Shown one piece after another: positions 52,452 through 64,000 of a DNA stretch of 64,000 bases (positions within the stretch are counted from its first letter, which is position 1; every line of letters begins with the position of its first letter). Under the pieces are notes generated by a model, which had not been told where the DNA came from, did not search any database, and worked only from the letters and a program-made list of their open reading frames with translations. A program made the position numbers and the translations under genes. The stretch is from NCBI GenBank assembly GCA_028554795.2, contig JAPYKE020000034.1, positions 272,040 through 336,039 on the forward strand. The letters run 5' to 3'. This stretch comes from Sinohyriopsis cumingii (Eukaryota > Mollusca > Bivalvia > Unionida > Unionidae).

Positions 52452-53841
52452 CATGATAATTAGATTTAATATGTAAACTGAAGACTATTAAATGCATCGA
52501 AGAGGTCATCTAAGCTGTTATTTATTACATTTTGTTTACAATTGCTTGGAAGAGCTGAGATATGTAATAGTTTATTAGACTAGTTACAATTACCTCTAAG
52601 AGATGAGCTATGTAATCATTTATTGTACTTTGGTTACAATTACTTCAGAGAGTTGAGATATATACTCATTTATTACTCTTGTTACAGTTATACAGTTGCT
52701 TCAACGAGTTGAGATATTTACTCGGCTTTAGTACTCTGGTTACAATTACATCAAATTGTTGAGATACATACTCGTTTATTACATTGTTTATAATTACTTC
52801 AAAGAGGCGAGCTATGTAATCTTTTAGTACACTTTGGTTACAATTACTTCGAGACAATTTCATCCCATTTCCCTTTTGAAATGTACACCATTAGCTGAAT
52901 CCTACAGCTATTTACTCGTAGATCGAACCAGTAAAGATTACATATATAGTTTCTTTGAAATCTTTTTGTCGGTTATGAACATTTGTTCTAAATTGTCGAA
53001 ATTACACTGAGCGTTACGTTCCATTTGTCACGCTGCGGAATACCAACAAATAAATATTTCTTGAGTTTTATTGTATTTCTCACATTTTTCCGAATTTAAA
53101 AATTGAATAAAACACTTTTAAGTAGTTATTGTTGATTTATCGGTGTAAATAGTATGACAAAGAAAGACATCCTGTCTGTATACACTTGTTGCATTCGTGT
53201 GTATGTGTGTGATGCTTTATTTGAATTAACGTTTGTCTTTCACCATTATTTTGCATTAAGTTTGAAACATTTCAGAGAAAACACATATTCATGCCACTGA
53301 GCATACTTGTAGAATACATTCATTGAACAGATAACAGGGTCGGATGTGAGGAAGTGGGTTTGCAGTACAATATATTTCCATTTATGCAATGCAATTCTCA
53401 TAGCATAATGCTTGGTCAGAATAATTAACAAGTATATATGCTGCAGTAATAAGGATTATAACTGATTTTAAAAATGCAACTGCTGTATGACACAGCCAGA
53501 ATAAAAAAGATCAATCAAAGAATTTATAAATCTTACACGTGCACTTTTTGTAATAATTTATATTTTAAAAAAGTCTATTTGCATTATGTTTTGGTAATAT
53601 ATGAATCTATTTGGCTATTTTTTTCCTTTTCCATGGTACATGTGTTTATATAAGTAAAATGTGGCACCTGCAGAATTGTGCAGTTCTTTCATGTAATTTG
53701 CTTTTGATCACCTCGAACTAGAACATTCAATACCAATCAAATTATAAAATGTTTAATTGCATTTTGATTGAATGGTCGTACGTCTCTGAAACAATCTCAG
53801 AGCTGCACTAGTAGAATTGTGATATACTCTTGTATTATCAT

Positions 53842-54853
53842 ACTAGCCCTGGACCAGACACTCCAGGACCTGCCAGACCACGATGCCACAGCCATGTGGA
53901 ACGCCATGAAGGGTGCAATCTACAGCACAGCCATGGCCATGTTTTGCAAAAATTAACGGCCCAGCCAGGACTGGTTCAACGCACATCTATCAAGGATGGA
54001 ACCAATAATCGAAGACAAACGAAAAGCCTTCAAACGTTACAAAAAAATGCCTTAATGGACGGACGCTTGCTGATCTCAGAAGTGCTCGAAGCAACACCCA
54101 ACACAATCGCTAGACAGTGCGCGAACGAGTACTGGTAACAACTATGTGAAGGACTCCAGCACAGTGCCGAGTCCGGAAACATCCAAGGTATGTACTGTGG
54201 TATCAAGAAGGCTCTAGGCCCTACGGTGAAAGGGGCCGTTCCCCGGAAATCTCTGAGGGGAGAGGAGATCACTGACTGTGAGCAACAGATGGCCAGATGG
54301 GTGGAACACTACTCAGAGCTATACTCCCAGGATATGCTAGTCACCGATGCGGCCCCTAGCAGCATAAAAACTGCCCACCATGGATGAGCTCGACAAAGTG
54401 CCCACCTTAGAGGAGCTCAGCAAAGCACTCGACTCCCACCCAAACGACAAAGCACCAGGTAGTGACATCATCCCGCCCAAAGCTATAGAACGTGGGAAAC
54501 CAACATTGCTTCAGCCGCTGCATGAGCTACTTTGTCTCTGCTGGAAGTAAAGGAGCGGTCCCCCAAGATATGCGCGAGATACCGTTTACAAAAACAATGG
54601 CGACCTCAATGACTGTAATAACTACAGAGGGATCTCGCTTCTGAGCATCGTTGGCAAAGTGTATGCCCGCATTATACTCAACAGGCTGCAGTTGCTGGCG
54701 GACCGTGTGCACCTGGAATCCCAGTGCGGCTTTAAAGCAGGCAGGTCGACGACAGACAGGATTTTTTCCATACGACAACTCCAAGAGAAGAACACAGAGC
54801 AAGGTCAGCCACTCTACATGATGTTCATCGAAATCACCAAGACCTTTGACCTG
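53842..54853 (+). mobile_element. LINE fragment C, copy 9
   Basis: It is class I. The private T at 53945 changes MFGKN to MFCKN. The G at 54808 is silent. Confidence 0.87.
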
Positions 54854-56266
54854 CATGATAATTAGTTTTTATTATGTAAATTGAAGACTATTAAATGCAT
54901 CGTAGAAGTGATCTAAGCTGTTATTTATTACATTTTGTTTACAATTGCTTGGAAGAGCTGAGATATGTAATAGTTTATTAGACTAGTTACCATTACCTTG
55001 AAGAGATGAGCTATGTAATCATTTATTGTACTTTGGTTACAATTACTTCAGAGAGTTGAGATATATACTCATTTATTACTCTTGTTACAGTTATACAGTT
55101 ACTTCACCGAGTTGAGATATTTACTCGGCTTTAGTACTCTGGTTTCAATGACATCAAATAGTTGAGATACGTACTTGTTTATTACATTGTTTATAATTAC
55201 TTCAAAGAGTCGAGCTATGTGATCTTTTAGTACACTTTGGTTACAATTACTTCGAGACATTTTCATCCCATTTCCCTTTTGAAATGTACACCATTAACTG
55301 AATCCTGCAGCTATTTACTTGTAGATCGAACCAGTAAAGATTACATATATAGTTTCTTTGAAATCGTTTTGTTGGTTATGAAGATTTGTTCTAAATTGTC
55401 GAAATTACACTGGGAATTACGTTCCATTTGTCACGCTGTGGAATACCAACAAATACAAATTTCTTGGGTTTTATTGTATTTCTCAAATGTTTTACAAATT
55501 TAACAATTGAATAAAACACTTTTAAGTAGTTATTGTTGATCAGCCGGTGTATATAGTATGACGAAGGAAGACATCATGTCTGTATACACTTGTTGCATTC
55601 GTGTGTATGTGTGTGATGCTTTATTTGAATTAACGTTTGTCTTTCACCGTTATTTTGCATTAAGTTTGAAACATTTCAAAGAAAACCGATATTCATGCCA
55701 TTGAGGATACTTGTAGAATACATTCATTGAACAGATAACAGGGTCGGATGTGAGGAAGTGGGTTTGCAGTACAATATATTTCCATTTATGCAATGCAATT
55801 CTTATAGCATAATGCTTGGCCAGAATAATTGACAAGTATATATGCTGCAATAATAAGGATTATAATTGATTTTCAATATCCAATGCCTGTTTAGTTTAAA
55901 AAACATTTCCTGTATGACACAGCCAGAATAAAAAAGATCAACCAAAGAATTTATAAATCTTACATGTGCACTTTTTGTAATAATTTATATAAAAAAAAGT
56001 CTATTTGCATTATGTTTTGGTAATATATGAATATATTTGGCTGATTTTTCCTTTTTCATGGTGTCTGTTTTTATTTAAGTAAAATGTGGCACCTGCAAAA
56101 TTGTGCAGTTTATTCATGTAATAAGCTTTTAATAACCTCGAATTAGAACATTTAATACAAATGAAATTATAAAATGTTTAATTGGATTTTGATTGAATTT
56201 TCGTACGTCTCTGAAAAAATCTCAGAGATGCATGAGCATAATTGTGATATACTCTTGTATTCTCAT

Positions 56267-57252
56267 ACTAGCCCTGGACCAGGCACTCCAAGACCTGCCA
56301 GATCACGATGCCACAGTCATGTGGAGCGCCATGAAGGGTGTCATCTACAGCACAGCCATGGCCACGATTGGCACTAGTTCAGCGCACATCTATCAAGGAT
56401 AGAACCAATAATCGAAGACAAATGAAAAGCCTTCAAAGCTTACAAAAATGCCCTAATGAACGGATGCTTGCTGATCTCAGAAGCGCTCGAAGCAACACCC
56501 AACACATCGCTAGACAGTGCGCGAACGAGTACTGGTAACAACTATGTGAAGGACTCCAGCGCAGTGCCGAATCCGGAAACATCCAAGGTATGTACTGTGA
56601 TATCAAGAAGGCTCTAGGCCCTATGTTGAAAGGGATCGTCCGCCAGAAATCTCTGACGGGAGAGGAGATCACTGACTGCGAGCAACAGATGGCCAGATGG
56701 GTGGAACACTACTCAGAGCTATGCTCCCAAGAAATGTCAGTCACCGATGCAGCCCTAGCAGCAAAAAAACTGCCCACCATAGAGGAGCTCGACAAAGTGC
56801 CCACCTTAGAGGAGCTCAAGAAAGCAATCGACTCCGTCCCAAACGACAAAGCACAATGTAGTGACAGCATCCCGCCCAAAGCTATCGAACGTGGGAAACC
56901 AACATTGCTTCAGCTGCTGCATGAGCTACTTTGTCTCTGCTGGGAGGAAAGGAGCGGTCCTCCAAGATATGCGCGAGATACCGTTTACAAAAACAATGGC
57001 GACCTCAGTAACTGTAATAATTACAGAGGGATCTCGCTTCTGAGCATCGTTGGCAAAGTGTATTCCCGCATTATACTCAACAGGCTGCAGTTGCTGGTGG
57101 ACCATGTGCACCTGGAATCCCAGTGCGGCTTTAAAGCAGGCAGGTCGACGACAGACATGATCTTTTCCATACGACAACTCCAAGAGAAGAACACAGAGCA
57201 AGGTCAACCACTCTACATGATGTTCATTGAACTCACCAAGACCTTTGACCTG
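56267..57252 (+). mobile_element. LINE fragment A, copy 10
   Basis: The 224-codon frame is at 56590-57264. T at 56626 changes GPMVKG to GPMLKG, shared only with copy 11. Confidence 0.88.
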
Positions 57253-58067
57253 CATGATAATTAGTTTTTATTATGTAAACTGAAGACTATTAAATGCATC
57301 GAAGAGGTCATCTAAGCTGTTATTTATTACATTTTGTTAACAATTGCTTGGAAGAGCTGAGATATGTAATTGTTTATTAGACTAGTTACAATTACCTTGA
57401 AGAGATGAGCTATGTAATCATTTGTTGTATTTTGGTTACAATTACTTCAGAGAATTGAGATATATACTTATTTATTACTCTTTTTAAAGTTATACAGTTA
57501 CTTCAACGAGTTGAGATATTTACTAGGCTTTAATACTCTGGTTTCAGTTACATCAAATAGTTGAGATACATACTCGTTTATTACATTGTTTATAATTACT
57601 TCAAAGAGGCGAGCTATGTAATCTTTTAGTACACTTTGCTTACAATTACTTCGAGATAATTTCATCCCATTTCCCTTTTGAAATGTACACCATAAACTGA
57701 ATCCTGGAGTTATTTACTTGTAGATCGAACCAGTAAAGATTACATATATAGTTTCTTTGAAATCTTTTTGTCGCATATGAAGATTTGTTCTAAATTGTCG
57801 AAATTACACTGGGCGTTACGTTCCATTTGTTACGCTACGGAATACCAACAAATAAAGATTTCTTGAGTTTTATTGTATTTCTCACATTTTTTGTGAATTT
57901 AAAAATTGAATTAAACACTTTTAAGTAGTTATTGTTGATTAGCCGGTGTATATAGTATGACGACGGAAGACATCATGTCTGTATACACTTGTTGCATTCG
58001 TGTGTATGCGTGCGATGCTTTATTTGAATTAACGTTTGTCTTTCACCATTATTTTGCATTAAGTATG

Positions 58068-58645
58068 ACAGATGGCCAGATGGGTGGAACACTACCTAGA
58101 GCTATACTCCCAAGAAATGTCAGTCACCGATGCGGCCCCTAGCAGCATAAAAACTGCTAACCATGGACGAGCTCAACAAAGTGCCCACCTTAGAGGATCT
58201 CAGCAAAGCAATTGACTCCCTCCCAAACGACAAAGCACCAGGTAGTGACATCATCCCGCCCGAAGCTATCGAACGTGAGAAACAAACATTGCTTCAGCCA
58301 CTGCATGAGCTACTTTGTCTCTGCTGGGAGGAAGGAGCGGATCCCCAAGACATGCGCGAGATACCGTTTACAAAAACAATGGCGACCTCAGTGACTGTAA
58401 TAATTACAGAGGGATCTCGCTTGATCTCGCTTCTGAGCATCGTTGGCAACGTGTATGCCCGCATTATATTCAACAGGCTGCAGTTGCTGGCGGACAGTGT
58501 GCACCTGGAATCCCAGTGCGGCTTTAATGCAGGCAGGTCGACGACAGGCAGGATATTTTCCATACGACAACTCCAAGAGAAGAACACAGAGCAAGGTCAA
58601 CCACTCTACATGATGTTCATCGACCTCACCAAGACCTTTGACCTG
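58068..58645 (+). mobile_element. LINE fragment B, copy 10
   Basis: The 164-codon frame is at 58163-58657, class II (TLEDLSK, T at 58198). Confidence 0.87.
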
Positions 58646-60035
58646 CATGATAATTAGATTTAATATGTAAACTGAAGACTATTAAATGCATCGAAGAGGT
58701 CATCTAAGCTGTTATTTATTACATTTTGTTTACAATTGCTTGGAAGAGCTGAGATATGTAATAGTTTATTAGACTAGTTACAATTACCTCTAAGAGATGA
58801 GCTATGTAATCATTTATTGTACTTTGGTTACAATTACTTCAGAGAGTTGAGATATATACTCATTTATTACTCTTGTTACAGTTATACAGTTGCTTCAACG
58901 AGTTGAGATATTTACTCGGCTTTAGTACTCTGGTTACAATTACATCAAATTGTTGAGATACATACTCGTTTATTACATTGTTTATAATTACTTCAAAGAG
59001 GCGAGCTATGTAATCTTTTAGTACACTTTGGTTACAATTACTTCGAGACAATTTCATCCCATTTCCCTTTTGAAATGTACACCATTAGCTGAATCCTACA
59101 GCTATTTACTTGTAGATCGAACCAGTAAAGATTACATATATAGTTTCTTTGAAATCTTTTTGTCGGTTATGAACATTTGTTCTAAATTGTCGAAATTACA
59201 CTGAGCGTTACGTTCCATTTGTCACGCTGCGGAATACCAACAAATAAATATTTCTTGAGTTTTATTGTATTTCTCACATTTTTCCGAATTTAAAAATTGA
59301 ATAAAACACTTTTAAGTAGTTATTGTTGATTTATCGGTGTAAATAGTATGACAAAGAAAGACATCCTGTCTGTATACACTTGTTGCATTCGTGTGTATGT
59401 GTGTGATGCTTTATTTGAATTAACGTTTGTCTTTCACCATTATTTTGCATTAAGTTTGAAACATTTCAGAGAAAACACATATTCATGCCACTGAGCATAC
59501 TTGTAGAATACATTCATTGAACAGATAACAGGGTCCGATGTGAGGAAGTGGGTTTGCAGTACAATATATTTCCATTTATGCAATGCAATTCTCATAGCAT
59601 AATGCTTGGTCAGAATAATTAACAAGTATATATGCTGCAGTAATAAGGATTATAACTGATTTTAAATATCCAACTGCTGTATGACACAGCCAGAATAAAA
59701 AAGATCAATCAAAGAATTTATAAATCTTACACGTGCACTTTTTGTAATAATTTATATTTAAAAAAAGTCTATTTGCATTATGTTTTGGTAATATATGAAT
59801 CTATTTGGCTATTTTTTTCCTTTTCCATGGTACATGTGTTTATATAAGTAAAATGTGGCACCTGCAGAATTGTGCAGTTCTTTCATGTAATTTGCTTTTG
59901 ATCACCTCGAACTAGAACATTCAATACCAATCAAATTATAAAATGTTTAATTGCATTTTGATTGAATGGTCGTACGTCTCTGAAACAATCTCAGAGCTGC
60001 ACTAGTAGAATTGTGATATACTCTTGTATTGTCAT

Positions 60036-61047
60036 ACTAGCCCTGGACCAGACACTCCAGGACCTGCCAGACCACGATGCCACAGCCATGTGGAACGCCA
60101 TGAAGGGTGCAATCTACAGCACAGCCATGGCCATGTTTGGCAAAAATTAACGGCCCAGCCAGGACTGGTTCAACGCACATCTATCAAGGATGGAACCAAT
60201 AATCGAAGACAAACGAAAAGCCTTCAAACGTTACAAAAAAATGCCTTAATGGACGGACGCTTGCTGATCTCAGAAGTGCTCGAAGCAACACCCAACACAA
60301 TCGCTAGACAGTGCGCGAACGAGTACTGGTAACAACTATGTGAAGGACTCCAGCACAGTGCCGAGTCCGGAAACATCCAAGGTATGTACTGTGGTATCAA
60401 GAAGGCTCTAGGCCCTACGGTGAAAGGGGCCGTTCCCCGGAAATCTCTGAGGGGAGAGGAGATCACTGACTGTGAGCAACAGATGGCCAGATGGGTGGAA
60501 CACTACTCAGAGCTATACTCCCAGGATATGCTAGTCACCGATGCGGCCCCTAGCAGCATAAAAACTGCCCACCATGGATGAGCTCGACAAAGTGCCCACC
60601 TTAGAGGAGCTCAGCAAAGCACTCGACTCCCACCCAAACGACAAAGCACCAGGTAGTGACATCATCCCGCCCAAAGCTATAGAACGTGGGAAACCAACAT
60701 TGCTTCAGCCGCTGCATGAGCTACTTTGTCTCTGCTGGAAGTAAAGGAGCGGTCCCCCAAGATATGCGCGAGATACCGTTTACAAAAACAATGGCGACCT
60801 CAATGACTGTAATAACTACAGAGGGATCTCGCTTCTGAGCATCGTTGGCAAAGTGTATGCCCGCATTATACTCAACAGGCTGCAGTTGCTGGCGGACCGT
60901 GTGCACCTGGAATCCCAGTGCGGCTTTAAAGCAGGCAGGTCGACGACAGACAGGATTTTTTCCATACGACAACTCCAAGAGAAGAACACAGAGCAAGGTC
61001 AACCACTCTACATGATGTTCATCGAAATCACCAAGACCTTTGACCTG
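60036..61047 (+). mobile_element. LINE fragment C, copy 10 (spans the class II/I switch)
   Basis: The sequence is class II immediately upstream (GTATTGTCAT) and class I just downstream (GTAGAAGTG at about 61086). There is no class marker inside, so the exchange point is bounded by these two sites. Confidence 0.87.
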
Positions 61048-61940
61048 CATGATAATTAGTTTTTATTATGTAAATTGAAGACTATTAAATGCATCGTAGA
61101 AGTGATCTAAGCTGTTATTTATTACATTTTGTTTACAATTGCTTGGAAGAGCTGAGATATGTAATAGTTTATTAGACTAGTTACCATTACCTTGAAGAGA
61201 TGAGCTATGTAATCATTTATTGTACTTTGGTTACAATTACTTCAGAGAGTTGAGATATATACTCATTTATTACTCTTGTTACAGTTATACAGTTACTTCA
61301 CCGAGTTGAGATATTTACTCGGCTTTAGTACTCTGGTTTCAATGACATCAAATAGTTGAGATACGTACTTGTTTATTACATTGTTTATAATTACTTCAAA
61401 GAGTCGAGCTATGTGATCTTTTAGTACACTTTGGTTACAATTACTTCGAGACATTTTCATCCCATTTCCCTTTTGAAATGTACACCATTAACTGAATCCT
61501 GCAGCTATTTACTTGTAGATCGAACCAGTAAAGATTACATATATAGTTTCTTTGAAATCTTTTTGTTGGTTATGAAGATTTGTTCTAAATTGTCGAAATT
61601 ACACTGGGAATTACGTTCCATTTGTCACGCTGTGGAATACCAACAAATACAAATTTCTTGGGTTTTATTGTATTTCTCAAATGTTTTACAAATTTAACAA
61701 TTGAATAAAACACTTTTAAGTAGTTATTGTTGATCAGCCGGTGTATATAGTATGACGAAGGAAGACATCATGTCTGTATACACTTGTTGCATTCGTGTGT
61801 ATGTGTGTGATGCTTTATTTGAATTAACGTTTGTCTTTCACCGTTATTTTGCATTAAGTTTGAAACATTTCAAAGAAAACCGATATTCATGCCATTGAGG
61901 ATACTTGTAGAATACATTCATTGAACAGATAACAGGGTCG

Positions 61941-64000
61941 GATGTGAGGAAGTGGGTTTGCAGTACAATATATTTCCATTTATGCAATGCAATTCTTATA
62001 GCATAATGCTTGGCCAGAATAATTGACAAGTATATATGCTGCAATAATAAGGATTATAATTGATTTTCAATATCCAATGCCTGTTTAGTTTAAAAAACAT
62101 TTCCTGTATGACACAGCCAGAATAAAAAAGATCAACCAAAGAATTTATAAATCTTACATGTGCACTTTTTGTAATAATTTATATAAAAAAAAGTCTATTT
62201 GCATTATGTTTTGGTAATATATGAATATATTTGGCTGATTTTTCCTTTTTCATGGTGTCTGTTTTTATTTAAGTAAAATGTGGCACCTGCAAAATTGTGC
62301 AGTTTATTCATGTAATAAGCTTTTAATAACCTCGAATTAGAACATTTAATACAAATGAAATTATAAAATGTTTAATTGGATTTTGATTGAATTTTCGTAC
62401 GTCTCTGAAAAAATCTCAGAGATGCATGAGCATAATTGTGATATACTCTTGTATTCTCATACTAGCCCTGGACCAGGCACTCCAAGACCTGCCAGATCAC
62501 GATGCCACAGTCATGTGGAGCGCCATGAAGGGTGTCATCTACAGCACAGCCATGGCCACGATTGGCACTAGTTCAGCGCACATCTATCAAGGATAGAACC
62601 AATAATCGAAGACAAATGAAAAGCCTTCAAAGCTTACAAAAATGCCCTAATGAACGGATGCTTGCTGATCTCAGAAGCGCTCGAAGCAACACCCAACACA
62701 TCGCTAGACAGTGCGCGAACGAGTACTGGTAACAACTATGTGAAGGACTCCAGCGCAGTGCCGAATCCGGAAACATCCAAGGTATGTACTGTGATATCAA
62801 GAAGGCTCTAGGCCCTATGTTGAAAGGGATCGTCCGCCAGAAATCTCTGACGGGAGAGGAGATCACTGACTGCGAGCAACAGATGGCCAGATGGGTGGAA
62901 CACTACTCAGAGCTATGCTCCCAAGAAATGTCAGTCACCGATGCAGCCCTAGCAGCAAAAAAACTGCCCACCATAGAGGAGCTCGACAAAGTGCCCACCT
63001 TAGAGGAGCTCAAGAAAGCAATCGACTCCGTCCCAAACGACAAAGCACAATGTAGTGACAGCATCCCGCCCAAAGCTATCGAACGTGGGAAACCAACATT
63101 GCTTCAGCTGCTGCATGAGCTACTTTGTCTCTGCTGGGAGGAAAGGAGCGGTCCTCCAAGATATGCGCGAGATACCGTTTACAAAAACAATGGCGACCTC
63201 AGTAACTGTAATAATTACAGAGGGATCTCGCTTCTGAGCATCGTTGGCAAAGTGTATTCCCGCATTATACTCAACAGGCTGCAGTTGCTGGTGGACCATG
63301 TGCACCTGGAATCCCAGTGCGGCTTTAAAGCAGGCAGGTCGACGACAGACATGATCTTTTCCATACGACAACTCCAAGAGAAGAACACAGAGCAAGGTCA
63401 ACCACTCTACATGATGTTCATTGAACTCACCAAGACCTTTGACCTGCATGATAATTAGTTTTTATTATGTAAACTGAAGACTATTAAATGCATCGAAGAG
63501 GTCATCTAAGCTGTTATTTATTACATTTTGTTAACAATTGCTTGGAAGAGCTGAGATATGTAATTGTTTATTAGACTAGTTACAATTACCTTGAAGAGAT
63601 GAGCTATGTAATCATTTGTTGTATTTTGGTTACAATTACTTCAGAGAATTGAGATATATACTTATTTATTACTCTTTTTAAAGTTATACAGTTACTTCAA
63701 CGAGTTGAGATATTTACTAGGCTTTAATACTCTGGTTTCAGTTACATCAAATAGTTGAGATACATACTCGTTTATTACATTGTTTATAATTACTTCAAAG
63801 AGGCGAGCTATGTAATCTTTTAGTACACTTTGCTTACAATTACTTCGAGATAATTTCATCCCATTTCCCTTTTGAAATGTACACCATAAACTGAATCCTG
63901 GAGTTATTTACTTGTAGATCGAACCAGTAAAGATTACATATATAGTTTCTTTGAAATCTTTTTGTCGCATATGAAGATTTGTTCTAAATTGTCGAAATTA
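61941..64000 (+). repeat. Higher-order repeat copy 11, partial (first 2060 bp, class II)
   Basis: Only part A is present, cut by the window end within its AT-rich tail. Parts lie at copy-1 positions plus 61940. It has GTAAACTGAAG, TTTTTAAAG and GTCGAAATT (class II) and shares the T at 62820 in LINE A with copy 10. Confidence 0.95.
62461..63446 (+). mobile_element. LINE fragment A, copy 11
   Basis: The 224-codon frame is at 62784-63458, with GPMLKG as in copy 10. Confidence 0.88.

Larger units (their letters stand above)
49553..55746 (+). repeat. Higher-order repeat copy 9 (class I, A part mixed with copy 8)
   Basis: Parts lie at copy-1 positions plus 49552. A class I unit sits between class II units here, with GTAAACTAAAG, TTTTTACAG, GCTGCGG, GAGGAGCTC, TTTACTCGTAG, AAAAATGCAACTG, GTATTATCAT, GTAGAAGTG and ACCGTTA. 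Part A nonetheless has the three variants otherwise found only in copy 8. This unit has the most private changes: 50100, 50874, a T-for-A change near 53565 in the C flank, 53945, 54808 and 55366. Confidence 0.96.
55747..61940 (+). repeat. Higher-order repeat copy 10 (class II/I recombinant)
   Basis: Parts lie at copy-1 positions plus 55746. A, B and the 5' part of C are class II (last class II marker GTATTGTCAT at about 60031). The 3' part of C is class I (GTAGAAGTG at about 61086, GTTGCATTC, ACCGTTA at about 61843). The switch therefore falls within LINE C or just after it. A T at 56626 in LINE A is shared only with copy 11. A private C at 59536 lies just before the B-to-C boundary. Confidence 0.95.
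1..64000 (+). repeat. Macrosatellite array, ~6,194-bp higher-order repeat, 10.3 copies
   Basis: The whole window is one head-to-tail tandem array. The anchor GATGTGAGGAAGTGGG that follows AACAGGGTCG at the C-to-A boundary recurs at 6195, 12389, 18582, 24776, 30971, 37165, 43359, 49553, 55747 and 61941. The spacing is 6194 bp, except 6193 for copy 3 and 6195 for copy 5. Base 1 is already in phase and the last copy is cut by the window end, so both array borders lie outside. No unrelated DNA interrupts the array. The unit contains three related monomers (A, B, C), each carrying a LINE reverse-transcriptase fragment. The phase chosen for the unit start is arbitrary. A role in heterochromatin or the centromere is possible, but nothing here shows it. 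Confidence 0.98.

Noticed and set aside
1-64000. CRISPR array or bacterial operon
   Set aside because: The repeat unit is kilobases long with no repeat-spacer pattern, and the LINE remnant and codon-poor AT-rich DNA indicate a eukaryote.
1-64000. LTR retrotransposon or endogenous virus array
   Set aside because: The direct repeats are whole tandem units and do not flank an internal region. No gag, protease, integrase or primer-binding site is visible, and the RT motifs are of the non-LTR type.
1-64000. Ribosomal RNA, histone or tRNA gene repeats
   Set aside because: No rRNA, tRNA or histone sequence was recognised in the unit on either strand.
1-64000. Pure assembly duplication of one unit
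   Set aside because: Units differ by linked, mosaic and private variants, plus one-base length changes in copies 3 and 5. This is hard to obtain from collapsed or copied contigs, although copy order still depends on the assembly.

Overview
The window is a single long tandem array and contains no ordinary gene. It holds ten complete copies and one partial copy (about 10.3 in all) of a unit of about 6,194 bp, all head to tail in one orientation. Both ends of the array lie outside the window. The presence of a non-LTR retrotransposon (LINE) reverse transcriptase remnant, and a multi-kilobase satellite in AT-rich DNA, point to a eukaryote and most likely an animal. I cannot resolve the species or phylum.

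Each unit is a three-part higher-order repeat built from an ancestral monomer of about 2.4 kb. In copy 1 the parts are A (1-2321), B (2322-3790) and C (3791-6194). C is the complete monomer. It consists of about 500 bp of AT-rich flank, about 1.0 kb of GC-richer LINE sequence on the + strand, about 335 bp of a degenerate minisatellite with a period near 50 bp, and about 490 bp of AT-rich tail. A and B are two further monomers fused by a deletion of about 1.0 kb, which removed the last ~77 bp of A and the first ~940 bp of B. The DNA is therefore repetitive at three nested scales: ~50 bp, ~2.4 kb and ~6.2 kb.

The LINE part is an internal fragment. It runs from the linker after the endonuclease into the fingers of the reverse transcriptase and stops just after motif A. 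The endonuclease, the YxDD motif and the natural LINE 3' end are all absent. A stop codon shared by A and C shows the element was already dead before amplification. Part A still has 242 uninterrupted codons in every copy, but it cannot encode an active enzyme.

Units differ from one another at only a small number of sites, whereas A, B and C differ far more, which is the signature of homogenisation at the whole-unit level. The between-unit variants form two mosaic classes. Copies 1-4 and most of 5 are class I, and 6-8 are mainly class II. Copy 9 carries class I markers plus several variants shared only with copy 8. Copy 10 switches from II to I inside part C. The partial copy 11 is class II for its informative sites. 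This pattern argues for repeated unequal exchange or conversion and against a simple assembly duplication.
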